Assembly: GCA_019321725.1 (NCBI GenBank)
Contig: CM033122.1
Coordinates: 2,480,001 to 2,544,000, forward strand
DNA from: Paulownia fortunei
Taxonomy: Eukaryota; Streptophyta; Magnoliopsida; Lamiales; Paulowniaceae
DNA length: 64,000 nucleotides
Reading direction: 5' to 3'
Under the pieces are notes generated by a model. The model was not told the origin of the DNA. It did not search any database and saw nothing but the letters and a program-made list of their open reading frames with translations. Shown here in pieces: positions 1 through 12,183 of the stretch. The translations under genes and the position numbers were made by a program. Within the stretch, counting starts at the first letter, position 1; each line of letters begins with the position of its first letter.

Positions 1-1401
1 CTCAAATAGAATTGCATAAAATCAAATAATAATCCTTAAAATAAACTTTTCTAAACATAATCAACCCGTACAATAAAATTGAATTTATCAAGTGCTTAAA
101 ATAGAAAAAAAGTCATTCCTCTTCGTCAATGACTTGGGTGTCCAAATTGGTCAAATTAATTCATATTACTATAAAATCCAATCCAAAAAATACTTGACAA
201 TTTAATGCTTATCTTTTAACATTTTGATTCAGAAAATTAATAATAGAAGCATTCTACTATTTTTTTTAAAAAAAATTGACATAATAAATTATTAAATAGA
301 GTATTTCAAGAGCTGAACTCTTTAATCCTAAATACAACTATACAAGTATACAATCAAAATCCACAACTCTACATTTAAACAATACACATTACAATATTAC
401 AATTTAAACATATATATAAAAAAAGAGAAAAAGACACAAATACAATAAAGAGAAAAATAAATGGTAGAACATATTTTTACCAAGTAGAATTTAGAGTCAG
501 AGTGGGTGAAGGATTTGTTGTGTGATTGTGCAAGGGTAAAGATTTAAGTGTAAAAAAGAAGAATTAAAGAATGAAGAGAAAGAGAATAAGAGTGCAGAGA
601 GAGGGAAAGACAAATGAGGGAGATAGAAATGCAATTTTGTAAATGAAAATGAAACCTGGAGCCTTGCTCGGCTGCCCCATAACCTTTTTTTTTCACCTAT
701 TTTTTATTTATTTTTTGGTTTTTTTAAACTTTGGGTGCCCAATCGGATTTTGGGGTAGAACTGATACTCGATTGATCTTTTTTTTTTTCAAAAAATCAGT
801 CAGATCGGTCAGGTTGGGACCCAAAATTCCAAATCAAAATGCCCACCCCTAGATTCCATCATGAAAAACAATCATGAACAATATCGTAATCTTATGAACC
901 CAAAAAAATTTGGGCTATGTTTGAATTTATTTTCTCCCACTCATTTTTCTTCTCCGGATAAATAATATTTGTCACTTGCATTTTAAAAAATAATATTTTT
1001 TATTTTCATAAAATACCAATAATTTATTATAATATTTAAATAATTTTATACCTTACTATACCCCAATAACTACAACATCACAATGTTAACAAAATTTCTA
1101 CATTTAAATTTTTTTTAAAACAAGTCACATCATTTTGTTTGTTTGATATTAAAGTTTCTGAATAAATGTTTTCAAATGAATAAAACAATATTAAATACAT
1201 TAATCTTCATATAACTACTCTGGACAAGCATTTGAGAAAGGAGATCATAACACAACTAGAGATCATCAGGCTTTTAACTGCTTTCTTTGTCTTTTAAAAT
1301 TTTGTACAAGGCCAATAATATTCTAGGGTTCATGCTCTTGAAATCCAATGGATTTGTACTTGAGGGAGTTAAAGAATTTCACACAGAATCTTCTTACTTC
1401 T
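1..1401. other. Gene-free AT-rich flank
   Basis: I see no supported gene here. The stretch is AT-rich, with a purine-rich segment near 540-620 and a T/A-run-rich block near 690-850. The 69-codon open frame at 643-852 consists mostly of homopolymer-encoded Phe/Lys and looks non-coding. The end of this stretch (about 1200-1400) probably holds the 3' untranslated region of the minus-strand channel gene whose stop codon is at 1402. Confidence 0.5.
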
Positions 1402-4400
1402 TCACTTCAGTGAAAGAAGTGGTGAAGAAATGTCTGAGCTTTCAGATCCATTTTCACTAGCCAGAATAATATGATCACCATCTCTTATCACACTCATGTC
1501 TTCAATCAAATATCCACCCTTTGTCAGGATTTTTGCAGGACTGAAACCAAACTTTTGATTACCCAAATCCAGCAGCTCCTGAAGAGATCCAGGCAAAAGC
1601 ACCAGCCTTCCAGCTGTATCACCCCTCTCTGGACAACTCACAATCACCCTAGTACAGTTCTGCGGCGTACCAACATTCAAAGAAGGTGGAAACATAGCCC
1701 TTCCTCCTGCACAATTTGATGAATAAATAAGATTCCTCAAAGTTTTGGGGATTTTGAACTGTCATATGATCATATATACTAGTCCAAATTATTACAACCC
1801 GAAGCCTTTAAGCTTTAATAAAGATTCCACTCAGCTCAATCAGACTTTTAAGCTACTGAAAGTTAGGGGCTTAAACTCACCTTCATTTTGTTTTTGGCCG
1901 GCTTTGATGATCCCTGCAAGCGAATTCTGGAAATTGCTTGGCCTCCTCCTTAAGCGGCTGTTGGACAAGCTTAGCTCTCTAGAATTTAATACTAATGACG
2001 ATTCATTGGAGTACTTCTTGAAGTAAGGCGCTTTCTGCACCTCAGGTGTTAGACTCTCACCTGCTTGGTGTCTGTTCTGGTCCTTGGACTTTGGTTTGGT
2101 TTGAAATAATTCTTTGATGTCTTCATTGCCCAGATGATCAGCTAAGGCTCGTGGCGTCCAGCCATGCACGTCTGGCTTATCTATATCAGCTCCTTGTTCT
2201 ATCAAAAACTTAACAATTTCAACATTTTCTTCAGATATAGCTGTATGCAGTGCTGTGGTTCCCAGGATATTGAGCAATGTTGCATCCCCACCAAATTTGA
2301 TAATTTCCTTGAGTAGCTCTATATCGTTCTGCTCAGCTGCAAAGCACGCAAACTGACCCACATCACCAGAAGACAATGTCGCCCCATTATCAGTGAGTAC
2401 TTTTATAACGGACTCGTGCTTTCCCAATATTGCATCCCACAGTGGAACATTTCCTTCAGAATCTGCACAAAATGTGTCAAACTCCACCAGAGAAAAACGC
2501 TTTTATGGTTTGTTATTCTAAAGAAGATCTGAGTTTTTCAGTGAGAGAAACAAAAGTTGGATGCTTGCAAGGGAACATAATCCATGTAATACAATTGATT
2601 GTGTAGCACTAGAAAGCCACTTTTAGGTGCTTAATTCCTAATAGAATTATTGACAACCGAAGATCGTCTATTCTTATTCAAGAATTATACATATAGGAAA
2701 TCTCGGAAATGGTAAATTAGACGAAAGCCATTAGGGATTCATCAAGAAGAAATCCTAAAGTATCAAGTAGGGTGAAGATGAACAGCAAAATGGTTTAGTC
2801 CGTTATGGTTAACCAAGTACGGTACCTTTTCCATTGGGGTTCGCTCCATAATCTAGAAGTAGAAGTACACATTCTAAAAATCCTTTTGATGCCGCAAGAT
2901 GCTGTACATACAACAAGGTGGTATTATTGCACATCTAGTTCATATATTGTTATGTTAACAACGCATGACCAATACTTAAAGCATGCAGAGTGGCCATACC
3001 AAAGCATTGCGCCCATTGCTGTCCAACTCGTTTGGATCCAAACCTCGTCTTAGCAAATGGTGCAACAGCAGATCATACCCTCTGGCCGCTGCAAAGCATA
3101 AGCTGAGAGGCATGTCCATTCTTCCATGAGCCAGCATGTGCTCTGTGTAGGTCAAAATTTCTTGCACCACAGGGTCTTTGTACTGTTTCAGATGCTGCAC
3201 AAAAGTTCAATGAATTATATTCATAAAGATAGTCTATTTTTCAGAAGTTTTACTTATCCCTGGAAAACAGCAACATAATTAACATTTGTGTTAATGGTAT
3301 AAAATCAATTCCTAGAAATTTCTAATCAAGGGTTATATTCTTTAAGTACAACAATGTAGAAGAAATTATTTGTCCAGTTGATCAGTCCCAGATCAACTAA
3401 AATAAAGCAGCACTTTTTATTTACCTCAAGGAGATTGTTCATGATTACTGTCGCATCTCCAACATTAGCCTGAAGAATATTGAAAAATGCAGTACGATTC
3501 AAGCGCAGTAGCTGACTCAATCGTTTAGTACGAACAGTAAAAAGTTGTGGCCTGTAGCAAAGAACACCTACTTCACCACAAACATCCCCTGTCTTCAAAT
3601 CCCCAACAACCTAAATTAATTCATTGTACACAATTGTTTAAGATAAATGGTATTTCACCCTCATAAATAAAAATAAAACCAAAAATGTTCCCTCAATGAT
3701 GTAAGCATGAAAATCATTTACCCTTTCCATTCCGTTTCTGTGTGAAATAAGATCCTGTCACCAAGGAAATAGTTTTAGAATTACTACTTGAAATAATAGC
3801 ATAATGGAGCTGTTAAAAGGGACAAGAAAAAAGCAGGACAAAAAAAAAGGCAGGCACACACACACTCATGCAGAGAGAGAGGAGACAGAGGGAGAGATCT
3901 TACCACTGCCCCATTAACCAGAATGTACAAATCTGTAGGTGCTTCATTTTGTAAAATTATATCTTCTCTGAGAGGGAAATACTCAGGCCGCATCTCCGAG
4001 ACCTGAAGTTAGACCATTAAAAAGCAAGAACATGAAAATCAATTTCAGAATACAGTATTTGGTAGTTATGTTGAAATCAAATAGATAACAAGAAAATAAG
4101 TAGTGCTTCAGTTTAAAGAAAAGCAAAAACGTTCTGCTATGTGCGACAATAGTGATTACATCTAGGACAAGCTTTTCTTTTGTTATTAGTTTTTTTCCTT
4201 TTTGGGACACTACAAAGAAAAGGCAAGATTTAGATAGTTTGAAAGATGAAACAACTATGGACCTGCAACTTTTCTTCTCGTCTTGGCTGGAAATATTTAT
4301 CTGAACAATATTAAAAGTGCAAAGTTTATCCGTCCTTTTAAGAGAGTAATCAACCCAAAAGAAGTTAATTCAAAGATCAGCAAATCCCTTCCCTTGGGAA

Positions 4401-7145
4401 CACCCAATAAAAGAAAAAGTTGGAGAACAAAAGAGGGGAAATGGGGGAAGAAATGAAAAACAAACAAAGACACTCAAATAATAATGAGTTAGTGTTGGTC
4501 ATTACCAGCTGAAAGAGCAGGTCATTTGACACCCCATGGAACAAATACACCTTATCGACAAGGGAGTAGAACAGAAAATCTGATATACTTGAACGAATTG
4601 CCTTTGGAAGTGCATCAAGAGTTTCTTGCTGCTGCAGCCCTTCTGAATCAGTTCTGTACTTTAGGCTCAAGTGAGCTATCATCTGATCTTGCAGGTGAGG
4701 AGGCAGTTGGTTCCTTTTGGCAAAGCTTGAGGCAGCATTAATAGTATCTCTCTGTGACACCACAAAACACATGCAGAAGGGGAAATTTGAGCTGCCTGGG
4801 ATCCATAATGCAGAGAAGCAAACTAATGATGGCTGAAATTTAAGACAAAACCAGAGTCAATACTTACGAATTTCCTAGTTCTGAAGGTTGCTTGAACGAT
4901 CAAGTTGGTCATGTTTCCTATGATATAGGATGCCAACCCAAGGTCGAATAACAAGTAGAAAATGTCAAATATCATTTCCCCTGTGTTCACAGGATGAAGA
5001 TCACCATAGCCTATCATTGTTGCAGTGATAATGGACCAGTAAACAGACATAACATACTTGTCCCACAAAGGCTCTTCATGAAAATTTTCTACTGAAAGCC
5101 CAATCCATGTTTTCTTTGGGTCCTTGTACCTATCGGCAAGAAGATAAAAGAAGCAAGCAGCACAATGAACCGAAAAAAGAGTAACCTAAACAGAACATAC
5201 AAATTTGATTAGATAAATCCTAATTCTTGTACTTGCCACAGACTTCCGATTTGTATCTTAAGATACTTACACATGTAAGCTTTGCAATTCGAACCATGGT
5301 GTAATTATAGTTCCTGTCTTTCTCCATTCTGCAGTAATATAAAGACACATCATTTGGAGTCTGTAAAGGTTTACCATACCACATTTCAGATATGGTACAC
5401 GCCTAAGATTGAAATCAATAGGTAAACAAAGTTTATATATGTCCTGCTTTTGTCACCCATAAATGAAGAAAAGGCGCTGTTATCTATACATGATTCCATG
5501 TGACATTTGCAGTTTCATTTTGATTGCCAATCATAGAACCATAAAAAACTTTTCAATAATTTAACCATTATATGAAAGATAATTTCATGTGACTTTGTCC
5601 AGTAACAAAACTTGCTAAGCATAACTTTCGAATATCTGCAGAAAATTAAGTGCAACCACAAACTCTACCTCTGAAACATTGCACTGACTCTTCTGATACG
5701 CCAGAGACGAAGCATACTAAAGTAGCCATATGATTCAATATTAGAGGGCAAAACTTTCCGTGCAAGTTCAGAAGGTATTGTGGAAATCACATCAAAGACC
5801 AGCCCTGTTCTTGCATATCTCAAAGCAATCAGCTTTGGCGTGTCAATGAGAAGATACGTTGATTTGTCAAGGTAGGCAACAAAGAATGATAGGACAATGT
5901 CAATGGCGAAAAATCCATTTACAACATTGTCAGTGATGCTGAGAGGTCCCTTAGGTCTTCTAAGGAATCCAAACTCAAAAGGAGACACCCATGCAGTGTA
6001 GAAGACCAGTACTATCAGGAATGTTTCCCAGGCTCTGCAAAATTGGATCAAGAAAAGCCTGATTAATCTTGAAAGGAAAAAGGGAAAAGAAAAAAATTTG
6101 GAATGTAATATTAACCACAGCTAGAATGCCTTCATACATTTCATGCACAATGTGGTCCAGAACTCTAAATAAGTATAGTAGCTAATTGATTTATATAATT
6201 ATGCCTGGATCAATTTCTGTTGCACATGAACATTGGAAAGGATTTTAAATCATTCTTTCAGGAAAAAAGGGAAGCAAGCACATTTTCAGATAAAACAGAG
6301 AAGAACTTGGCATTTAGAACCAAGAATTCATACATTCTAGAATATCTGGCCTGTAGATCCCAAGCTTGGCACAAGTTCAGAGTGATTGGTCATCTAACAA
6401 AGAAGGAGAAAGTAAAACAAAATACACCGAAAGAACGTGACAAAAGAAATGGATCATAAATTGTTTGCTTTGTCTTCTATAATGGCAATAGAGCTAGAAA
6501 CTCATTTAATAAGTTACTACAAGGAGTAGTGACTTTGTTTTGTGCCCATCTTTCAAATAACTTCTCGGTGTAAGTATGTAATGCCGTTAAATACTTAATT
6601 TAATTACAAATAGTATAGATTGTGTCCCAACATGATTAGCTTTAGGACACTTTATTTGCATTCCATCATGCTTTTGATGTTTTATAACAGCCCAATATAT
6701 GTAAGTTTGTAGATTCTATCTTCTAATGTTGACGTGATCCCTTAACCACAAACCCCAAAGCTGCCCAAAACCACCCCTTTAAAAAAATCTTATCTTGAAG
6801 TTAGTCTGAACAAAACCGCACGACTTAAATCAATTAAAGAAAAACAGAAACCATAGCATGGTCAGGCTTAAGGTCGACCCCAGTATATGTTTATACGTAC
6901 CTGTAATGGGGATCAAAGGGAGAGACAACGAAGCGTCGAAGCTTGATCTTGCGGTTGCTATGGGCACCAAGGGGTGGAAGAATGCCACTGGAAAAGCTCA
7001 TGGAGCTTATTCCACCTCTTGATGAGACCCCTTCAATTTCACCCTCCATTTCTTTCATCCTAAACATTGAGCCCTTGGTTTCAACATTCTTGGAGCCCTT
7101 TGGCCGCATGTTTACCCCCTTCATCCATTTTCCCGTGTGTTTCAT
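1402..7145 (-). CDS. AKT1-like: AKT1-like Shaker inward-rectifying K+ channel (12 exons)
   Basis: This is a voltage-gated K+ channel subunit of plant Shaker group I, expected in the plasma membrane. Exons (minus): 7145-6901, 6034-5669, 5328-5271, 5185-4868, 4751-4506, 4002-3904, 3754-3722, 3610-3425, 3194-3000, 2901-2826, 2462-1881, 1706-1402. All joins are GT-AG and in phase, giving about 902 aa; Arabidopsis AKT1 is about 860. In order: a basic N-terminus ([17 protein letters not shown]), S1-S4 with an Arg-rich S4 (LRLWRIRRV), the P-loop with GYGD and S6, a cyclic-nucleotide-binding-like domain ([16 protein letters not shown], then [20 protein letters not shown]), about five ankyrin repeats and a C-terminal KHA domain ([25 protein letters not shown]). 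The first in-frame ATG is at 7145, with a TGA just upstream; ATGs at 7109 or 7058 (about 873 aa) are also possible. Odd: the selectivity filter reads TATMIGYGD instead of the usual TTLTTVGYGD, and S6 has FDLGL for FNLGL. It may be a regulatory or diverged paralogue. Confidence 0.93.
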
Positions 7146-7151
7146 GTTCAA

Positions 7152-8937
7152 TCAAAACGAATGTGCTTTCTTCTTTCTTTTCCGGGGATTTTTATGTTTT
7201 ATTGACTCCCTGTTTTATTTCTTCTTTGATGTTCCGCCAGCTTGGAGGCATCCATTTCAGTTTGCACGGCTTTTCTCTTCCTTCTTTTTCTCTGACTCGT
7301 GCATGGGCTGAGCGGTAAAACACGGGGTAGAAATGCCATTCCCGCCTATTTGTTAGGTAATTCTTCTTATTTTACTCGTGTTTAACGGCATATGGAAAAT
7401 TCTTGTTTCAAAATGATGAGGGTTAAAATTGGTATTATATTCGTTTGATATATATATATGTATAAATAATTAAAATTTAATTTTGTTTTTCATACATATT
7501 TTTTCATATTTTGAGATAAAATATTTAGTATATATATTATATTTACTTGAATAATATTTAACGAGTAATACTCTATTAATAAATATTTATAATATTTAAA
7601 TATAATCTAAAAATTATTAAAAAATATTAATAAGTATTAATGAAAAATCATATAAACAAAAAAAACTATTAATTTACAAATATACTAATTATTATTTAAT
7701 AATTATATTTAAAATATATTATAATTATAAATTAAATAACATAAAATACTTATAAAATAATTTTTGTATAATTTAAAATTAAATACAAACACAATTTATA
7801 TAAAAATAATATAAATAAGTCAAATTTTTGTTTTTAAATAATTTTTTATATTCGTATTTTATTCATACGTTTATGAATTCGTATATTAATTATTTTTATT
7901 TTTTTTTTGTCGATTTTTTTGCTATAATTTTTAATAAAAAATTATAATATACTTGTACATATTAAATATCGATTTTTTCGCGTCCTGTATTTAACTTACT
8001 GGGTTTCATACTATGTAAACCCTATATTTTTTGTTATTTTTCTTTACTTTTTCAAATCAATTGCTATTCAAAACAAAACACATGAGATAATATATCTAGT
8101 GAACAATATATTAGATATATAGATGATTGATTTATTTTTTTATAAAATGGGATACTTATATAAATTGAACACTTATTTATCATTCAATCACTCAATAAAC
8201 AATATACCATGTATACAGATGAATTTTAATTTTTATAAAATAAAATACTCATATAAATTAGATATTTATTTATCATTTAAATACCCAATATACAATATGG
8301 TAAATATTTTACCATTCAAAAGATCATACTCCCTCTGTCCAGAAGTAGTTTCATTGCTACTGTTAACTAATTAATTTAATTATTTTTAATGTAATAATAA
8401 ATAACTTAGTTAATTTTTCTAACAACTAATTAAATATTATTAAAAATATAATTTTAATGATAAAATTATGAAAGGATTAATATAATAAATTAGTGAAAAA
8501 ATTAAAATTTATTTTTAATATTAGAATAAAGGAAACAATTATTTTAAAACAAGAAACTCTTTTTTATGTTTGTATCAATCCGTAATTTAACTAAGCTGTT
8601 TATTCACAAACAGAACATATTTTGTCCTACTCCTGTTAGTTATCAATTTTTTTCATGAATAACCTGCTTTTAGCCCAACGAATGCCCTAGAACCCGTTCC
8701 ATTGACCTTCTGTGCTATTCTCTACAATTCTTTACAATTTTACCTAGAAATCTAGTTTTAAACGAAATTTCCTAAAGTATCGCTAGTGGGTACCGTCCGC
8801 AAATTGAAAAAGTCGCTTTTGAGGTCACAAACATTTTACGAGCAGCATACCAACAAATCAGAAGAACGAAGAAATCACTTATTAGAGAAAGTTCTAGAGA
8901 GAGAAAGCTTCAGAGCTTTAGAGAGAGACGAGATCAA
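7152..8937. other. Intergenic, very AT-rich
   Basis: This is the spacer between the divergently oriented channel and QCR7 genes, so it must carry both promoters. From about 7430 to 8330 it is extremely AT-rich, with no convincing frame. A partial Stowaway-like element lies at 8329. The short open frame at 8123-8374 is low-complexity and I do not regard it as a gene. Confidence 0.6.
8329..8562. mobile_element. Degenerate Stowaway-like MITE (one recognisable end)
   Basis: Directly after a TA dinucleotide (8327-8328) the sequence reads CTCCCTCTGTCC, the hallmark terminal motif of plant Stowaway (Tc1/mariner-type) MITEs, followed by AT-rich sequence. The opposite end (about 8530-8562, GGAAACAATTATTTTAAAAC) only resembles the sub-terminal region, and no clean GGACGGAGGGAG terminus is present. 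The right boundary is therefore a guess. Confidence 0.45.
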
Positions 8938-11900
8938 ATGGCGTCTGCTATAACCAAATGGCTGGTCGACCCGAACCGCAACCCCCTCGCGGCTCTCCAC
9001 ATGAAAACCCTTTACAATCGCCTTCGGAAATACGGTACTTATTTGGTGAAATGTGTGTATTTTCGTGGGTGTATTAATTTACGAGTTTTGATTAATTTTT
9101 TGGGAAATCAGGTCTTCGATATGACGATTTACACGACCCGATGTACGATCTGGATGTGAAGGAGGCGCTGAATCGGCTGCCTAGAGAGATAGTGGATGCG
9201 AGGAATCAGCGCCTCAAGCGCGCCATGGACCTCTCCATGAAGCACGAGTACCTTCCAGAAGATCTCCAGGTATTCATTTACTATGATATCTCAACACGCC
9301 TCTGTGTTTAGAGTTATTCGAATCTCTATTAGGTGCCTAAAAAATTAGGGCTATTAGTAAGTTATATATGGATATGTGCGTTGATTTTGGTATTCATGTG
9401 TTGTTTGAATTTGGAATTTTTTTTTGTTTGGTGACTTCCTCTGTGTGGCAGAGTGCTTCGGGGATAGTAGGAAATGCTTTTATGCTATGCATAAATGCTG
9501 TCTTTGTTTTTTTTCTTGTTTTTCTTGGATGTTAGTGTGTTAAATTGTTTGTTTGCTTATAGAGCGGTGCTTGGGCTGCTTTTAGTTGCTCAGGGAATGT
9601 GAACAATTGCTTTTAATTCCTTCGCCCAATACACTTTCACTGTTATTTCACGTCCATCAGAAATTAAGCCTACGTGCCCAAAAAGTCCATGTAATAGGTG
9701 CTGGAGGAGATAGACTGGTGGTGATTTTGCCATTTGATGAGGCAGTGGGAAGTAGTACTTATCAATGCTTAGTTTTGTACTCTGCAGAAGAATATACAAG
9801 TGTGTGTATTTTGCTGCTTATATTTTCTTTTTGTGGCATCTTTTACTCATTAACTCAACTACTGGAAAGCGGTTATAATCGCTTGTATTTTGGAATCAGC
9901 TATATTCATAAGTGTGGAAATATGTTTGTGTCCCAAGATGGGGGTGTGGTGGGGTTTTCTTCGAAATTAAATACCAAGCATCTTGGATACAATTGATAAT
10001 AATCAGTTTGCGGCTAAACAAAGACTGTTCTAAGTTAACATATAAAGACTAATCTTTCAAAGTAACCCCAGCAATATTCACTGATTATCTGCATTACATG
10101 GCATGCCATGCTTCATGAATTCTGTTCCTTTCTTCTTGTGAGGTGGTCCTTATAATGTTGGCACTATTGTTTGTGATTGGCAAGTTCTAATCAACATCTA
10201 ACCATAGGAAATGCAGAATGAGAAAACATGCTACTTTCTTCTTCACATTTTTGGCCAGTTACATCAATCAGCATGTTGGCAACACAAGTTTTTTGCTCCA
10301 TTTGTTAAGCTAATTTTTTGTCCAGTCTGTTGTCAAAGGCATCTAAAATAGATGACTAACTGAAGACTTGGAGTTCTTTGAGAACAGACGAGTAGTTGTT
10401 TGTGACTAACTATTGTGAGCTGTAACGAAGATTGTTACGTTAGAATTTTATATGTTCTTCAATGTAATCCTTATCAGCCCCTTGCTTGATTTGTTGGCAT
10501 TGCCATAAGCAGTTTTAATATACTATTTTTTCCATTATGGTGAAGTTGAATTGCCAATGTGCTTATATTTTATTTATTTTCTAGCATCACTCTGCTACTT
10601 CTCTTACTTTAAAATTTAATCTATTTTTCTGATGCTGGTTGAATAGATCTCCTTACCGAGGCTGTGACTTTAGAATGGTTAGAAAGCTAAATATGTTTTC
10701 TCTTTAAAATATTGCTCTTTATTATGGATTTGGGCACCATATCACCCTTTATATCTGTGATGGAATAACTGTTCTGTATATGCTGTGGGCAATACAAGCA
10801 AAAGCGGAAAAGATGACATTAAGTATACGACTAATTTCAGTTGCATCACTTGATATCTGATTCCCAATCACGGTATTTGTTAAAGGCTAGGAAATCACTT
10901 GTAATAGTTGTTGTCTCTTCTCATACTTTCCTGCATTGTTACTTCTCTCTATTGTGAAGTTTTTCATTCTCCCTCTCCCTCTCCCTCTCTCCCTTTGTGT
11001 GTGTGTTTGTGTGTGTGTGTGGCATGGCAATACATGTATATCAATGCCTCTTTACTCATTACCAATTTTTAAGAGTGCCATGCAGAACAAAATTCATTTG
11101 TGTTGTGTTTGCATGGAAGGATTTGAATTTTAGGGAAAATTTAAGAGAAGGATTTCAAATGATATTTGAAATGGATTTCAAATCTACCATGACTCTTAGA
11201 ATAGCTCAAAATAGGAGATCAATGATTGAAAATTCATTATAACATGAAATTATCCAATATTATGGATTAAATGCTCCAAATCCATCAATTCAAATGAAGT
11301 TTTGACTTTTATATTGATTGTTAAATCTACCACAATGACTCATAAAGAGAATAGCTCAAAATAGGAGCTCAATGATTGAAAATTCATTATAACATGAAAT
11401 TATCCAATATTATGGATTAAATGCACCAAATCCATCAATTCAAATGAAGCTTTGCCTTTTATTTTGATTGTTTGGTCCCTTTTAAGCTGTGTTCTTATCA
11501 TGGTTCAACTCAATATCAGCTAGAGTCCTTGTGTAAGTATCTTGTTGCTTTATATGCATGTACGTGTTTGTCATATTTACTTGCCTTGTTTTAGTTTGCT
11601 AGCCTTGCTGTTAATTTATATTTTTTCTTCTATTTTCTTTCACAGGCTATGCAGACACCATTTAGGAGTTATCTTCAGGAGATGCTAGCTCTTGTAAGTG
11701 CCTATACTTCAGTATGTTCCTTAGTGTTGAATATTTGCAAAAACTGTTATGATGCGTTTTAGATGCTTTACTTCTCTGAAGCAATTGTCGTGAAAATATT
11801 TTTCAAACGTAATTAAATTCTGACATGTGTTTCATGCATACATTTTACCCTGTGAAGGTAGTTTTGACAACAATTTGATTACCAACATGAGATTCTGTTT

Positions 11901-12183
11901 TTCACTTTCTCTGAAAGTAAATGTGTTGATGAGGCCAGGGAAGATGTCTAAGTTCAAACACGAGACACCAACATTGCCAATGTGGAAATGCAATGTTCTT
12001 TTGTGGGTCACACTTCTTTTTGTCATATCTTTCTTGCGCTTTTCAGGGATTTTATCTTTTATATATCGTTTTTCTTCTGAAGTTTTTACCTCTATGTTTA
12101 TAATGTTATTGCAGGTTAAGAGAGAGAGAGCTGAACGCGAAGCACTCGGTGCTTTGCCTCTTTATCAGCGCACCATTCCCTGA
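8938..12183 (+). CDS. QCR7: Cytochrome b-c1 complex subunit 7 (14-kDa, QCR7/UQCRB)
   Basis: Small matrix-side subunit of mitochondrial respiratory complex III (ubiquinol-cytochrome c reductase). Four exons: 8938-9034, 9112-9269, 11646-11693 and 12115-12183. These give 372 nt and a 123-aa protein, the usual plant size (about 122). Recognisable stretches are MASAITKWLVDPNRNPLAA, LRYDDLHDPMYDLDVKEAL, ARNQRLKRAMDLSMKHEYLP and the C-terminal basic helix VKRERAEREALGALPLYQR. All junctions are GT-AG and in frame. There is no separate transit peptide, as normal for this subunit. Intron 2 is long (about 2.4 kb) and contains a 150-bp tandem repeat. The translated leader is preceded by a GA-rich segment (about 8880-8935). 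The protein is well conserved, so the call is firm. Confidence 0.95.
11181..11470. repeat. Two-copy tandem repeat (about 150 bp) in QCR7 intron 2
   Basis: Copy 1 runs from about 11181 to 11320 and copy 2 from about 11324 to 11470. Both contain ATAGCTCAAAATAGGAG, AATTCATTATAACATGAAAT and ATTATGGATTAAATGC at a constant 150-bp offset. The copies differ by a short indel near the start and a few substitutions, so the duplication is fairly young. No coding potential. Confidence 0.85.

Noticed and set aside
9586..9996. 136-codon plus-strand open frame
   Set aside because: Sits inside QCR7 intron 2, with no domain and T-rich composition in its second half.
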